This document shows, in pieces, positions 1 to 12,093 of a DNA stretch of 64,000 bases (position 1 is its first letter; each line of letters starts with the position of its first letter). Location of the stretch: positions 2,604,001 to 2,668,000 of the forward strand of contig OZ234494.1 in assembly GCA_965153455.1 (NCBI GenBank). The letters run 5' to 3'. Under the pieces are notes generated by a model, which saw nothing but the letters and a program-made list of their open reading frames with translations, was not told the DNA's origin and ran no database searches. The translations under genes and the position numbers were made by a program. Source of the stretch: Sphagnum compactum. Taxonomy: Eukaryota; Bryophyta; Sphagnopsida; Sphagnales.

Positions 1-3000
1 TGATAATGAAATTAATTAAAAGTTTAACTATGTGAAAATTTGCATCAATTGGCTTGAGAAATTAGATGCAAGTGCTTTTCAAAATTAGATTGTAAATCAT
101 GTGTAGTCAAATTACAATTCCAAAACTACTAGTGTAACAATTTCACAACAACTTTCATTAGCGCAAATGACATCATGGAATAATCAACTTTGTAAAACTT
201 GTCATAAACTCTTTTAATTATGTGATGTTAGTACAAATTTAAACAAGTCAATCTTCTAATAAACATGATAAAATATACATACAACCCATTCAATAAAAAG
301 TTGGCACAAAAAAGTTGACCAATGACCTCTTGATTGGTTGAAGACACATGTTGTTACCATTGGATTAGGGCATATGTGATCATTTATATAATCACCTAGA
401 CTTGAGATTAAAAACTTTTTTAAAAAAAAGTTTACTAATTATAATGAATGATAATTGCCTGCTTGAATTCTAAGGTTTCTTCAAGCATGACCACTTTGCT
501 CGCAAATTAGGACTTGACAAGATATTTCTATTTACATGGGTGCAACCCCCTATCAATGCAAGCCTTCCTTCACTCATTTTGACCTTTCTTAGGTTTTTTG
601 TTCCAAATTTTGATTTTTTAGTGACCTTTGTCAACCCTCTTGCAATTTTGGAGTCATCAGTTGCATATGTTAATAAGCAATTGATAAAACATGACTGAAA
701 CAAATGCCTTCAAACAACACTTGGCATTGTACGACAAACATGTAACAATGGGATTGAAAAACAACTCACGAACATTGCCTAGGCATTAATTACCTCCTCA
801 ACCACACATTTTCAATTGTGGAAATAAACGTATTTACAAATGTAAATTTGTAAAGAGTGAGGTCTTCAAGGAATTTCACTTGGACCTCATCATTCTTCTT
901 GTATGGATTATTGGATCCAAAAAAACTATGATGGCCAAACTCTAATTGGTGTGGAGTGTTCCTTGGCTGATTAGAGAATGTGGTTATTTTCCTTTATATA
1001 ATGACTACTGGCACCTTCCTCAAAGCACACATGCTTGGATGAAAGACATCAACGAGTTTGCACATAGCAATAATACAATTTGCTTTCATGTATTTCACAA
1101 TGCCTTTTCTTAAAACTCATCTTTGCCTTATTACATTGGTCTCAATAAGACTAGCTAGCTCTATACATTATGTATTGTAAGACTTGAAAGTTTGCAACAT
1201 CAATAGGTAGGTTATCATTAACAACAAATGAACTTCAACAAATTGAATTTTATTGTGAAGTTTCAACAAAGCAACTTGAACACTCAAAACTACAAATAGA
1301 TATGCATTTCCCTCACTTTGGTTGTACTCAATTTCTTCTTTTGTACTGACTTTCAACATTACACAAGTTGAGGTGCCCATAGTTTGGCCATCAACTTGAT
1401 CCATCATAAATCAAAATCCATAAAATAAATTTCCATAAAACCAAAATAATTGAAAATAAGACTAATATGTGTGGAAGAGAATTCAATGTATGAATTACTT
1501 GCCAACCACCTTCAAAAGAATGGCCACATGAATGTTATGGATAAAATCTAATCAAACTTTTTGAAATAACTTATAAAAGTCCTTAGTGACACCTATTCAT
1601 TATGCAATCTAATTCTTCCAACTTCCAACCTTTCAATAACACATTCACCATCAAAGCTTTTGGTGACCAATTGTTCACTACTCTCAACCTTAAGAATTCT
1701 ACCTCTAACTAGTACATGCAAATATTTCTCAATTTTATTACGGTAGAGATAATGAAACACCTTCTGCATTCTACTTTGGTTACAAGTAATTTAACCAATT
1801 TCCACTATTCTAGTTCTTTGAAATGAGGATTATCATATGACAACATTGTTGATGAAGCACAATAATTGTTAACCAAGTGATGACCGGATTGGTAACCAAT
1901 GCTACTTGCCATAACCCATGACAAAAGATGACACCATGTTAATTTAGAATGAGATTGGTTTAATCTCAGCTATGTTTCCATGATGAGGTTCAAACATGTT
2001 CATGTCACATGAAAGTCAAAAACACAATTCTATTGATTGGAGGTTGGTGAATACTTTTCACTTCACATGTGACTTCTCTTTTGAATATTAAAAAGTTCAA
2101 TAGGCCTTGGTTTTGTATGAAGCACTATGGTTACTTTCAAAAATTTCAAGGGTTTGAAATTGTTATGATTGTGAGATACATAGCACAATTCTTTGTTTGC
2201 GTTCTTGTCATGCACATGTTCGCATCATTTTCATCACATCACATCATACACTTGATAATTTCACTAGGATCTAGGCCAAATATGTGTGACTTTCCATGTA
2301 TCATTATCACATAACATTGCAATGAATTCAAAAACTTCTTGATGTCATTTCCTTGAGAATAGGATTTACAATCACCCAAGAAAGCTTGAACTAATGATTG
2401 GGTTGGACCCATAATTGAATTTCAAGTTCAATTGAATGTGGTGGAGGATGAAATTTTAGGCAATTACTTTACATATGTTAGCACTATATAATGCTCATAA
2501 CAAAAATAAAAAAACTAAAAGATTGCAAGCCAAACTTTTTATTATTTAATCCTACATACATGGCTTGAGAATAGAGACCTCCTTTTCTAGTAATATTGTT
2601 TTTTCATTGACCGAATAACCCTTAATGGATCACAACATCTTGCATGGTGTTATGTTGCATTGAACCCATAATCAATTACAAACTAGTCACATAGTGCCAA
2701 CCACTTAAGTAATCACTTTGATCTCTCTATATACCTATTGCCAAGTGTCCACCCAACAAAAATAATCAATGCAAGTATCAAATTACAATGACGATTGAAA
2801 TGGTGAACTTGTTTATGTAGCCATAAACTTCTAGTTCTGGGAAGAGTTCATGCAAGGCCAAAAAAAATAGCTCAACACATTCCACCCTAAAATTACAACA
2901 ACCACAAAATTTCTAATGTATGTAAATATAAGAGTAAATGACCCATGTTCCATAGCCAGTACACATTTGCACCCAAATCAAATCTGAGTACAAAGGGACT

Positions 3001-3570
3001 ATTCACTAAACCCATTTTCCATCAGAATTGGTCAGTTCCAAGTGAGCATTTTACCTTGGTTGCCACCGTAATGGGATCTTAGTGGACAACTTCATTACAG
3101 ATTCATCCCCATCAATTAAATATATATGTATATACACATATATAATGCTGATTTTCTAATGTCTCTAACCTCATCTGAAGGTGCATGAGTTGCACCCAAG
3201 TTTTGAACCCTTTGTTGCCTCACACCCAAGCTGATTATAAACCCTGAGAGTATAAACCCTGAGCACAACAAAGTTCAGCAAAAGCTTGAACAGGAAAATG
3301 AACTGAAAGGCTCTAAGTAGTTCATGTTGGAGTACAAATACCCAGGCTTTAGAAAACTGGTCAATTCTGACCCATGCAAGCAAGAAAGGAATGGCCAGGA
3401 ATCAGGATTCAGGATCAATAAATACACAATGAAAGAATCTACAATGAAAGAACAAGACTAAATAATAATGTAATATATGTATTCAAGCAGTAATAGTAAT
3501 ACATGCTACCACATGAAACTGCAAAAGAAAACTCCATAACAACAATTTGAAAAGGTGACATAATAATAAT
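1..3570. other. AT-rich intergenic, no gene recognised
   Basis: This stretch holds only short open frames. The minus-strand frames at 470-703 and 1168-1407, and loosely coding-looking minus-strand stretches around 2070-2460, could be remnants of an old mobile element. I could not match any of them to a family, and stops interrupt every frame. No tandem repeat of note was seen. Confidence 0.5.
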
Positions 3571-3909
3571 GAGTGCAGTCATAACCTTATATGAGTTGCT
3601 CACGGAAAATAACTCACAAAAAGTATCAGACCATCATCTTAATCACACACAACAGCACCAAACCGCAATGACTATTCACTGACTTCTTCCACTTCCAACA
3701 ACAGTGTCATGACTACCCACTGACTTCATGAGCTCCGCCATGGTTGGTGTACCATGACTACCCACTGACTTCATCTGCTCCCACCCACAGCCAGGTGTAG
3801 ATAAGTGTATAATAATAAGCAAGCCAAAAACTAAAATCCAGAAACCCACATTTCCGGAACCGAACTGGAAGAGGACTGAGTCATGATGTCGGCTAGCACT
3901 CAAAGAGAC
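3571..3909. repeat. dispersed repeat, copy 1 of 2
   Basis: The segment resembles 49806-50035, inside an intron of the TIFY gene, in the same orientation. Shared blocks in the same order include GTCATAAC, TCAGACCATCA, CATGACTACC, a CATC-GCTCCCA block, TGTAGATAAGT and GTCATGATGT. This copy is longer, partly because the CATGACTACCCACTGACTTC block is duplicated at about 3710 and 3751. No terminal inverted repeats are obvious, so it may be a SINE-like element or a fragment of a larger one. Confidence 0.7.
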
Positions 3910-4938
3910 ATGTATCCAAACACTGTTCACCCAAGTCTTCCAAAACAAAGAGAAGAGAAGAGAAGAGAAGAGAAGAGAGAGAGAGAGGAGAGAGAGAAAG
4001 AGAGCTCTATGATGACCCTGACACGGGGAAAAAAAACTTGGAGCCAAAACCCCACTTTCCAAAATTTCATATGAAATCTGCTCAATTTTGAAAGAAGTTC
4101 CTGGAGAAGAAGAGGAGGAAGAAGAAGAAGAAGCAGCTGGAGAATATCTTTTCTTTCTTCTTCCTCCATTTTGAAATTTTTTTTTCTTTTGATCTTTGCT
4201 ACTCATACATTTTGTGTGGTGGTTAAGGCTAGTTGTAGTGAGAATTAACTAATCAATGAGCTGAATTTGTCAATCTTGAGCTTGTTCATTTCGAGGAGCC
4301 TGCTGTATCAATTTCTCTTGTCTGAGCTCTATCTTTGTTTCTGTTTTATGGGTCTGTTTTTTGCTTACAGGAAAGGCTCAACTGAGTGTTCTGCATGCAC
4401 TCTCAAACAAATTCATAACTACATGTGTGTATGTCCATGGCAGAAATTCAGGCACCTTTCGTAGTGAAGTTCTTTGCACAAAACACACCTTACACAGAAT
4501 TTATCCTGGAAACCTCAAGCTCCCTGGATGGCTTGCCAGCTGGCTGGTACTAGAGCTTGGGTGGTTTTGAAGAATGCAGCAGCAGCAAAAGTGCTGGAGT
4601 CTGAAGGAGCATTGTCAAGGTGATGTATATATGGTTGCTTAAGCTCTCTTCCTGTTGCTGTGCTCACTTGTGGGCTCTCAACTGCTGCTCCACCACTTGA
4701 CCATGCACTCCCTACAACTTTGCTGCTGATGCGTCTTGAAAGATTCTAGAGAGTATTCAAGCTCCCCTGCTGCTGCTGCTGCTAAAAATGTAGTTTTGAG
4801 AAGTTCTATGATCATCATCGGCTTGTCCTTCCCTGCAACGCCTGCCAAAAAGAAGTGTCCACAGCTCAAACCCTTCAGAGTGAGGCCAAGAAAAAAACAT
4901 GCCCAATTGATTGATTACTAGCAGCAAGCTTTGCAAGG
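3910..4938. other. 3' flank of the trihelix gene with purine-rich tract
   Basis: This region lies downstream of the trihelix stop codon and may include its 3' untranslated region. It contains an AGAGA-rich tract at about 3953-4001, GAAGAA-type runs at 4106-4135 and a GCTGCTGCTGCTGCT run near 4770. A minus-strand open frame at 3676-4206 is mostly low complexity and runs into the dispersed repeat, so it is not called as a gene. Confidence 0.5.
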
Positions 4939-7483
4939 TCACAGACTACTACCCAGATGAAGATTCAGCTTCACTAGAGAACTGTAGCATGATCTGTGTT
5001 TGAGCTTCACCTTTTTGGTGATGCTGATGCCACTGCCTCCTGGGTCACCACTGCTTCCATTTTCAGGGCTCGAGAACAAATGAGCTGTAACTGCACCATT
5101 ACTAGCAGAGCCTGAGCCATCTGCAGCTCCAGCAGCAGAAGCTGGAAGTTGCATGACCTCAGTGTTGACAGAGTCTTGTACAGGAGCTTCTCTACTGCAG
5201 CTCTGATCATGGTGATCCCTGTGATCTTGCTGAAGACCAGCAGCAGCAGGAGGCAGCTGGAGTGCCACATCCTGGGACTGAGCTCCCTCATGGGTCACCT
5301 TGCTGGATGCTCGGGGTGGAAGTTTGCTTCCACCATGAAGACTTCCCGCATTGTGGTAGAGAGCTTCCAATTGGTGAAAGTAGGGACAAGTCTTGGAATT
5401 CTCAGCACGCTTCTTGTTGCTCTCCTTGGTCTTCCTGTAGTACTTGTTCACATTCTCCCACTTCTCCTTGCACCTCTTGGCGTTCCGGAAGCTGTACCCC
5501 ATGGAAGACATCCCTCTGCTAATCTCTTCCCACAAAGGCCCCTTGGCACCTGTCTCCTGGAACCTAGACTCCATCTCCATCCTCAAACCGATCAGAGCAT
5601 GAACTTCCGGGGTCGGCCACCTTTTGCTGTGCAGATCAAACCCATCTTTACCGTCTCCGGGTTCAACATCTTGGGGATGCTGCAGCTGCTGCTGGATCCT
5701 GTGGTTGCGAGGTTGGATTGCAGTAGTGGTGTGTTGTTGTTGTTGTTGTTGTTGTACAGGAAGAGGTGGTGGCGATGGTGGTGAAGATGGGTGTGGTGGG
5801 TGTGGCTCTGGGATTTGGGGAAGCAGCAAAGTCTGGCCTGTCACCTTCTGCAACACAGCAATGAGTGCCGCATCTCGAGTGGCGGCGAGGGTGTGTTGTT
5901 GGATGCGGAGCTCATGCTCACGGGTCATGCGCTCCATCTCTTGTCTCTTCCAAGCTTCTTCTCGAGCTATCCTATCGTGCTCTCGCTTTTCCATGGATTC
6001 CAGAAACTTACGTTGCATGGCTTCTTGCTTGTCCATCAGCTTCTTCACCAACGACTCCAACAACATCACCTTCTTCTTCGAGGAGCTGCTGCTGGTTCTT
6101 GCATGCAGATCCCCATGGTCATTGTCCTTGCTGCTGCGCTTGAATCTTTTCTTGCTCCTAGTAGTATTGTCGTCCTCCTCCTCCTCCTCCTCCTCCTCCT
6201 CCTCTCCTCCTTCAGCTTCATTATGGTCCTCTTGGGAAGAATCTGAAACAGCTGCGACGTTGTTGTTCTCCTCCTCCGCTGCTGCTGCTGCTCTGAATGC
6301 AGATGGAGCACCCATATGGTCTAATCCTCTTCCTCCTCCTGCAGGCAGCAGCAACGTTGTTGCAGCTGTTGCATGATCAGCGTCACGGGTGGATGCACCG
6401 ACAACATTGTTGCGGCGGCCACTGTAGAGAGCATCCAGCTCGCTGAAGAAGCGATAATTCTTCCCATCTTGTCTCCCGGCCTTACCATCTTTGGTTTTCT
6501 TGTAGTACTTGTGAATGTTCTCAAACTTCTCTTTGCACTTCTTCGCACTTCTGTGGTACCCAAGCTCCGCAAGCTTCCTGTAAGCAAGCAAGAAGTAATG
6601 TCCGAGTCAGTCAGTTCTCAAAACAACATCTATGCCACCACCACCCAACAGGATACCTTGCTGCAAGGTGAAGAAGAAGAAGCAGCTTCCTGCAAGCACA
6701 ACAAGAAGAGGAGCTCCGCAGCAGCAGTGAGAGACTGTGTTACCGAGCTACATCTTCCCACAGAGGTCCCTTGAGTCCAGAATCTCGGAAGTTGGAATCC
6801 ATTTCTGATCTGATCTGAATGAGTAGGAGAGTCTCTTGTCGAGGCCACCGGTTGCCTCCTCCTCCTCCAGTGCTCCTTCCTTCCTCCCCAAGTTCCATGT
6901 TGCCATCATCATCTGCTGCTGCTGCTTCGTGACCTAGCTGCTGCGCCTGGAGACTCATACCTGCAGCTGCGCTCATCATCTGTTTGGCAAATCCGGTGTT
7001 CGTCGGAGGAGATGGCCTGCTGCTAGCCACAGGCGGAGATGGAGAAGCTGCAGCTGCTTCTGGAGAATCCGGTCCCCCGCCTCCGAGTCCTAGCTGGTGG
7101 ACCATCTGGTGCTGGTGCTGAACCGAAGTTTGCTGTTGCTGGTGGTGGTGGTGGTGATGGTGTTGTTGCTGCTGCTGCATATGCTGATGTTGTTGGCGTT
7201 GCTGGTGTGGTGAGTGAGAAGAAGCTTGTGACTGCTGATGGGCGTGAAGATGGTGAAGACTTTGTTGTGGTTCTTTCGGGGCTACTACTTGTTGCTGCTG
7301 ATGGTGAGAGTACAGATGCTGCTGCTGCCCAGGATGATGATGGCCGTGACCAGAGGTGGGAGGCGAGAGAGACATATGATCATGTGCCAGCGAGAAGATG
7401 TGAGCCTGACTCGGATGCTGCTGGCTTCCACCCACCACAAACTGGGGCACCTCTGTAACACCATACTGCCCTGAGGATTGCAT
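4939..7483 (-). CDS. GT-2-type trihelix transcription factor, two exons
   Basis: Exons are 7483-6744 and 6577-4939, giving 792 aa. The 166-bp intron is GT-AG (donor CG|GTAAC, acceptor TTACAG|G) and splits an Arg codon inside the first DNA-binding domain, restoring the conserved order LWEDVAR-KLAELGYHRSAKK. The N-terminus (residues 1-200) is rich in Gln and His. Trihelix 1 spans about 210-300 (from RWPRQETLLLIQIRSEMD). A serine- and acid-rich linker contains an uninterrupted Glu run near 371-381. A charged helical region spans about 414-495. A proline/poly-Gln stretch follows, then trihelix 2 at about 564-654 (from KRWPTPEVHALIGLRMEME). Two trihelix domains around a central helix define the GT-2/GTL1 class, nuclear proteins that bind GT elements in promoters; the target genes cannot be told from sequence. 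The start is the first Met of the open frame, preceded by a purine-rich leader. It could be a GTL1, GT-2 or DF1 orthologue; I do not assign a symbol. Confidence 0.93.
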
Positions 7484-7882
7484 CTTCTTCTTCTTTCACA
7501 CCCCCCACTGTCCTCCAGGAGCTCCTGGCAGCAGCTCCTGGACTAGGCTCAGATTTTCTCTCCTACCTTCTTCTTCCGTCTTCTTCCTCGTCGTCCTCAG
7601 GCTTCAGTCTAACCTTCTTCTCATGATGCACTCCATCTCCAAATTACAACATCCAACAGCAGTTTACACATCCCCATTTTGTTACTACTCCCCTGATCCT
7701 ACTCTCCTCCTGATCCTGCTCCCACCCGAAGTCAGCTGCTATTCCACACCGCTGGAGCTTCAGAAAGCCTGCTGCAACACAAAATCTCCAAACTACTAAC
7801 ACCAACAAAAACAACACCCACCACCACCAAGAAGAAGAAGCTAACAGAAAAAAGTCACAAAACACACACACACACACACACA

Positions 7883-7921
<39 letters not shown>

Positions 7922-8565
7922 AGAATAAACTGCAATAAAAGAATCCGATTGTTCAAACCTCCAATACAGCAAGTCCACAGTAGTAGACCTGTAGTGTGAT
8001 CAAAAGCTCATGAGACTCTCTCTCTCTAATCCCAGAAAGAATCAGAGAGAATGGTATTTCTCATGAGCCTCACAGTCTCACAGCATCCCTTCCTCCCCCT
8101 CCTCCACTCCATTCTCTCTCTGTCTCTCTGTCTCTATATCTCTGTGTCTATCTGAGTCTCTGGGTTGTTTGTCTCTCTCTTTCTCTTCTCCTCCCTCCAT
8201 CTTCAGATTGCCGAAACAAGAAGCAGAGATCATGTGCAAATCCACGGAAACAAAACTCGTCTTTGGAATCCAAAACAATGATCCCACAAAACAGAGGAAA
8301 GAAGACAAAACAAAAACAAACACACAACCCAAAGTTGTGCAACCAAAAGAGGAGAAGATCCTGAAGAGTTCTGAATCCGATTCAGAACAAAACCCAAAAC
8401 AGAACTGAGCGGAAAGAAGATGAAAATCCCATCAGAAAACAGATCGATCAAAACTTCTTCGCCCAACTCTTTCTGGCAGACAAAACCAGCAGCAGCAGCA
8501 CAGGAGGAGCAGTAGTGCTATCCTCAAGAGCAGCGGCAGCAGCAGGAGGTGCAGACGGATGGATG
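7484..8565 (-). promoter_or_regulatory. probable 5' leader and promoter region of the trihelix gene
   Basis: This lies directly upstream of the trihelix start codon. It carries a CA repeat running into a CT repeat at 7862-7920 (TG/GA on the coding strand) and further CT-rich tracts at 8022-8175. GA-rich leaders are common in plant regulatory genes. No TATA box or transcription start was assigned, and no independent gene is supported. Confidence 0.45.
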
Positions 8566-9200
8566 AAAAACATCCAAGGATGAATAAAAACAAACAAGAA
8601 GCGAAATTGAAAAAAGTAAACAAAAACATACATGCGCAGACAAGGTGAAAACATCCAAGGATGGATGGATAGATGGATGAATACCAAGAAGCGAAAAAAG
8701 AAAAACGGCAAAAAAAAAAGCACACACACAAGGTGAAAACATCCAAGGGATGAATGGATGGATGAGTACCAATAAGCAAAGAAAGAAACAGGGGAAAACA
8801 CACCCATGTTTTATGTGAAAACATCCAAGGATGAAAACTATTAAGTGGAAAGAGGAAAAAAAAAAGAGAGAGAAAACACACACTCAAGGTGAAAGCATCC
8901 AAGGATGGATGAAAACTAAGAAGCAAAAAAAGAAAAAGGGGAAAAAACATACACACAAGGTAAAAACATCCAAGGATGAATGAAAAACCAAGAAGTGAAA
9001 AGAGAAAATGAGGGGGAAAAACATAAGGTGAAAACTGAAAACATCCAAAGATGGATGAAAACCAAGAAGAAAAAAAGAAAATGGGCAGAAAAACATACAC
9101 ACAATGGGAAAACATCCAAGGATGAATGAAAAACCAAGAAGTGAAAAGAGGGAAAAAAAAAAGGGAAAACACACACACACACACACACACTTACACAAGG
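8566..9200. repeat. minisatellite, about 8 copies of a 70-90 bp unit
   Basis: Each unit starts with AACATCCAAGGATG followed by GATGAA, AACCAAGAAG and an A/G-rich stretch, then ends with a CACACA motif. The core recurs near 8569, 8651, 8740, 8823, 8897, 8968, 9040 and 9112. The array ends in a (CA)n tract at 9170-9190. The minus strand is open across it for 252 codons, but that frame is just the translated repeat (Phe-, Ser- and Cys-rich) and is not taken as a gene. Confidence 0.9.
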
Positions 9201-11639
9201 TACTCAATAACTTAATTAAAGTGATAACTTTAATTAATAACTTTGATAGAATATTTGCTTACTTATTATGGAGAGAGTACATTTAAAGAGATACTTGTAA
9301 GGTAGTAATTAATTAATGTTTTGGTTGTTGGGTTTAGGTACTTATTAAAGCTTTGCCTTTAATTTTGGGCCTTCATAAAAGGGGATTAGGTCAGGACAAA
9401 TAATAATAGACCACGTGAATCAACAAAGGAATCATAATAGTGAAGAGAAAAATAAGGAGAGGTTTTTTTGGGGGGAGGGGAGGGGAGGATAGCCCATGGG
9501 GTGAGTAGTGGGGAGGTGGAATTAGGTATTTTTTTCACTATTTTTATCGACATATAATTAATTATTATATTTGTTTTTTTAATTTTTACCTTTTGCATTA
9601 TTTTCTATTATTTTCTATTTTTATTACTATTTTTTTATTCAAATGTCCAACAAGAGGCTAATAGAATGGGAAGAGTATGAACAAAACACTAGCAAGTGGA
9701 CTTGTTTAAATGGGCAACTTGTTAAGTGAGCAACTTGTTAAGTGGGCCAACTTGAGATTGCCAGTGTAATTAGGGTTTCATCAATTAGGAGTCCAAAAAG
9801 AAGGAGACAAAAACATGGGTGTAGGTGTCCTTGTGATTTATTTTTTAAGGGGGTGGGGGAATTGGGAGTTTTTTAGGGTTTTTTTTAGCTTCATTTGTTG
9901 TCCACTTCATTAAGATAGAAGTTTCTTCTTTTTTTATTCCAAGTCTTCATGTCTTTTTGCCAATTTCCAAATTTCCTTGATTCCATCTTCCAACACTTTT
10001 TTTAAAGATTTTTCAATTTGGATCCAATCTATCAACCAACCCTTTTACTTGACAAGACTTTCAGTGAATTCCTTTTTCCTAGGGTTAATATTCCCCCTAT
10101 TGAATCATGGGATTTTCTTTTCTTCTTTATTTTTTATAAAACAAAATATTGCAAATTATTTGTCTACTACATCCATTATTATTTTAAAAAGGATTCCTAT
10201 GAAATTGAATCCCTTGTTGGATATGTAAATCCTTAGGGGAACTTATGTTTGTACTTTGTAGGGAAAGACCATGAACATGGATGGAGCACCTTTTTGTTTT
10301 TGGTTTGGAATGCCATTCATCTTTATGTAGATACTACAATTGATGTTTTCAAGGGGTTTTCAAAGCTTGTTTGCATTTTAACCTAGTTGTGCATCTTTAG
10401 TAATACATTCAAGGTATTCCTATAATAACAATTAGTAGCACAATTTTAAAAAAGGTTCCTAGGATGTAAGGGTTTAGGGTTGCATTCCTTGCAAGTCTCC
10501 AAACACCTATATGTGTGATGGACACTACCATGAATTTTTTTTTCCCTAGTTTTGTGGTTTCAAAAGTTTGGTGAATTTTTCCAAATATTTAGCATTTTAT
10601 TTTTTTTAATTCCAATTTTTTGGGTCACCAATGTGTCAAAAGTTTCCCCCAAAATAAAAACTTGAGCACTACCCATACATGTGCACCATTGGCTTCCCAA
10701 CATTATCAACATGCCCTTTAAATGGACCCACTATTGTGACATTTATTCAATGCCATCATCAAGATGCCATGGTATATATTTGGCGGACATGGTCACCAAA
10801 TTGTTTTGTCATGGCATGGGTTGCACTCTTTCACATAGACGGAAAGGTCGAGCCACACATGTCCACCATGACTCGGGAGAGGGACGAAGGGCCAAATATA
10901 ATTAGCTATCGGTGAATGCCCATGAGTTTTGGATTCATTGGCAATAGTCATGTCAATGCCACCATGTAATTGATCACCACTCAAACGTGCAAACATTGCA
11001 TACTCTTTCATGTGTACAATAACGGCTAAAAATGAAACAACTCTCCAAATTCATTTCAACTCTCTAATCCTTTTTAATCTAATCAAGCCAAATTAATGTG
11101 GGATGCCAACAGCACAGCACAAGCAAGTAATGTTTTTGGGTATAATTCTTTTTTATTTTAAACTCGACTAGTTTTGCTAATTTTTTTGAGCAAAAAAAAA
11201 TTGCCAAATTTTTTTGTATGTCACAAAAATGGAGAAAAAAATACACCTTGAGTGAGCATTGGGGGTGATTGAATATTGAATGTTGGTCCACTCATGAAAG
11301 TAAAATTGAAGAGGTTCTAGGGCTAAGTATCTATGGTGGTGGTGTACACCAATTCATTTGATTGATTGATTAGGTTTCAGGGTTTTGGGTATGATGGTGG
11401 TATAGCCAAGCCAGGTACACACACACTCCTCCACACATGAGTCAACATTCTAACACATCATTTGCTGAATCAAAAAGAAGTAAAAAATAATGGGACAACT
11501 CTCTCACTCTCTCTCTCTCTCTCTCTCTCTCTTAGCAGGTCATAAGAGAGAGAGGAGAGAGTCTCACACAGTCAAAAGACCTCCTTACACTTGAAAAGAG
11601 ACAAAAAGGGAGAAAAAAAAAAAAAAAAAGCAATCCATA
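9201..11639. other. intergenic, AT-rich
   Basis: No gene or recognisable transposon was seen. A GTTAAGTG motif repeats at 9719-9742, a G-run lies at 9469-9488, and a (CT)n tract occupies about 11498-11532. Open frames are short and lack any family motif. Confidence 0.5.
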
Positions 11640-12093
11640 TTCATCATGAAATCCTCTTCTTTTTCAACCTCTTTTTTGGACTCTTTTGTACTCTACTAAG
11701 TTCAAACTAGACACATTAAAACAAAGGCAACAAATTGGGTATTCTTAGAATCCCAGTTTGAGTTTTCTGGTGGGGTTGGGAAAAAGTAAAATAACTAAAA
11801 CTTGGATGTAAGACATGTTTCTGCAGGAGGGTCCCATACTGAGCACCCATGGATATATATATATATGCTTATGCAGCTCCCCCAGAGCAGCAGTAGTACA
11901 CACTGGATTGCACTCTATGCACAATATTTTTTTTTCAATGGAAGTGTATCTCATGAAGTGAAGATGCCTTGTTCATCATGAAAACCTCTTCTTTTTCACC
12001 CTCTTTTTTTGGACTCTTTTGTACTCCTTTCTACTAAGTTTAAACTAGGCACATTCAAAAAGCACAAAAAATTGAGTATTCTTAGAATCCCAA
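11640..12093. repeat. pair of about 118-bp direct repeats
   Basis: Copy 1 is 11640-11757 and copy 2 is 11972-12093, in the same orientation, 332 bp apart start to start. Both contain TCATCATGAAA, CCTCTTCTTTTTCA, TTGGACTCTTTTGTACTC, CTACTAAGTT and ATTCTTAGAATCCCA in order. This may be a local duplication or the decayed ends of a small element; no target-site duplication was found. Confidence 0.75.
11748..11851. repeat. dispersed repeat shared with 56610-56713
   Basis: The two places share TCCCAGTTT, GGGTTGG or GAGTTGG followed by an A-run, AACTAAAACTTGGATGT, and GGAGGGTC-CATACTGAGC, in the same order and orientation. They are 45 kb apart. The family is unidentified. Confidence 0.65.

Noticed and set aside
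3676-4206. 176-codon minus-strand open frame starting MSSKDQKKKKFQ
   Set aside because: It consists of Lys and Ser runs from purine repeats, then a CT-repeat-derived Leu/Ser stretch, then the dispersed repeat. There is no sign of a conserved product.
5149-6376. Plus-strand open frames of 211 and 250 codons
   Set aside because: They are antisense shadows of the trihelix exon 2, created by its codon-repeat tracts.
8432-9190. 252-codon minus-strand open frame rich in Phe, Ser and Cys
   Set aside because: It is the translation of the minisatellite; its repeats follow the DNA period and no domain is present.
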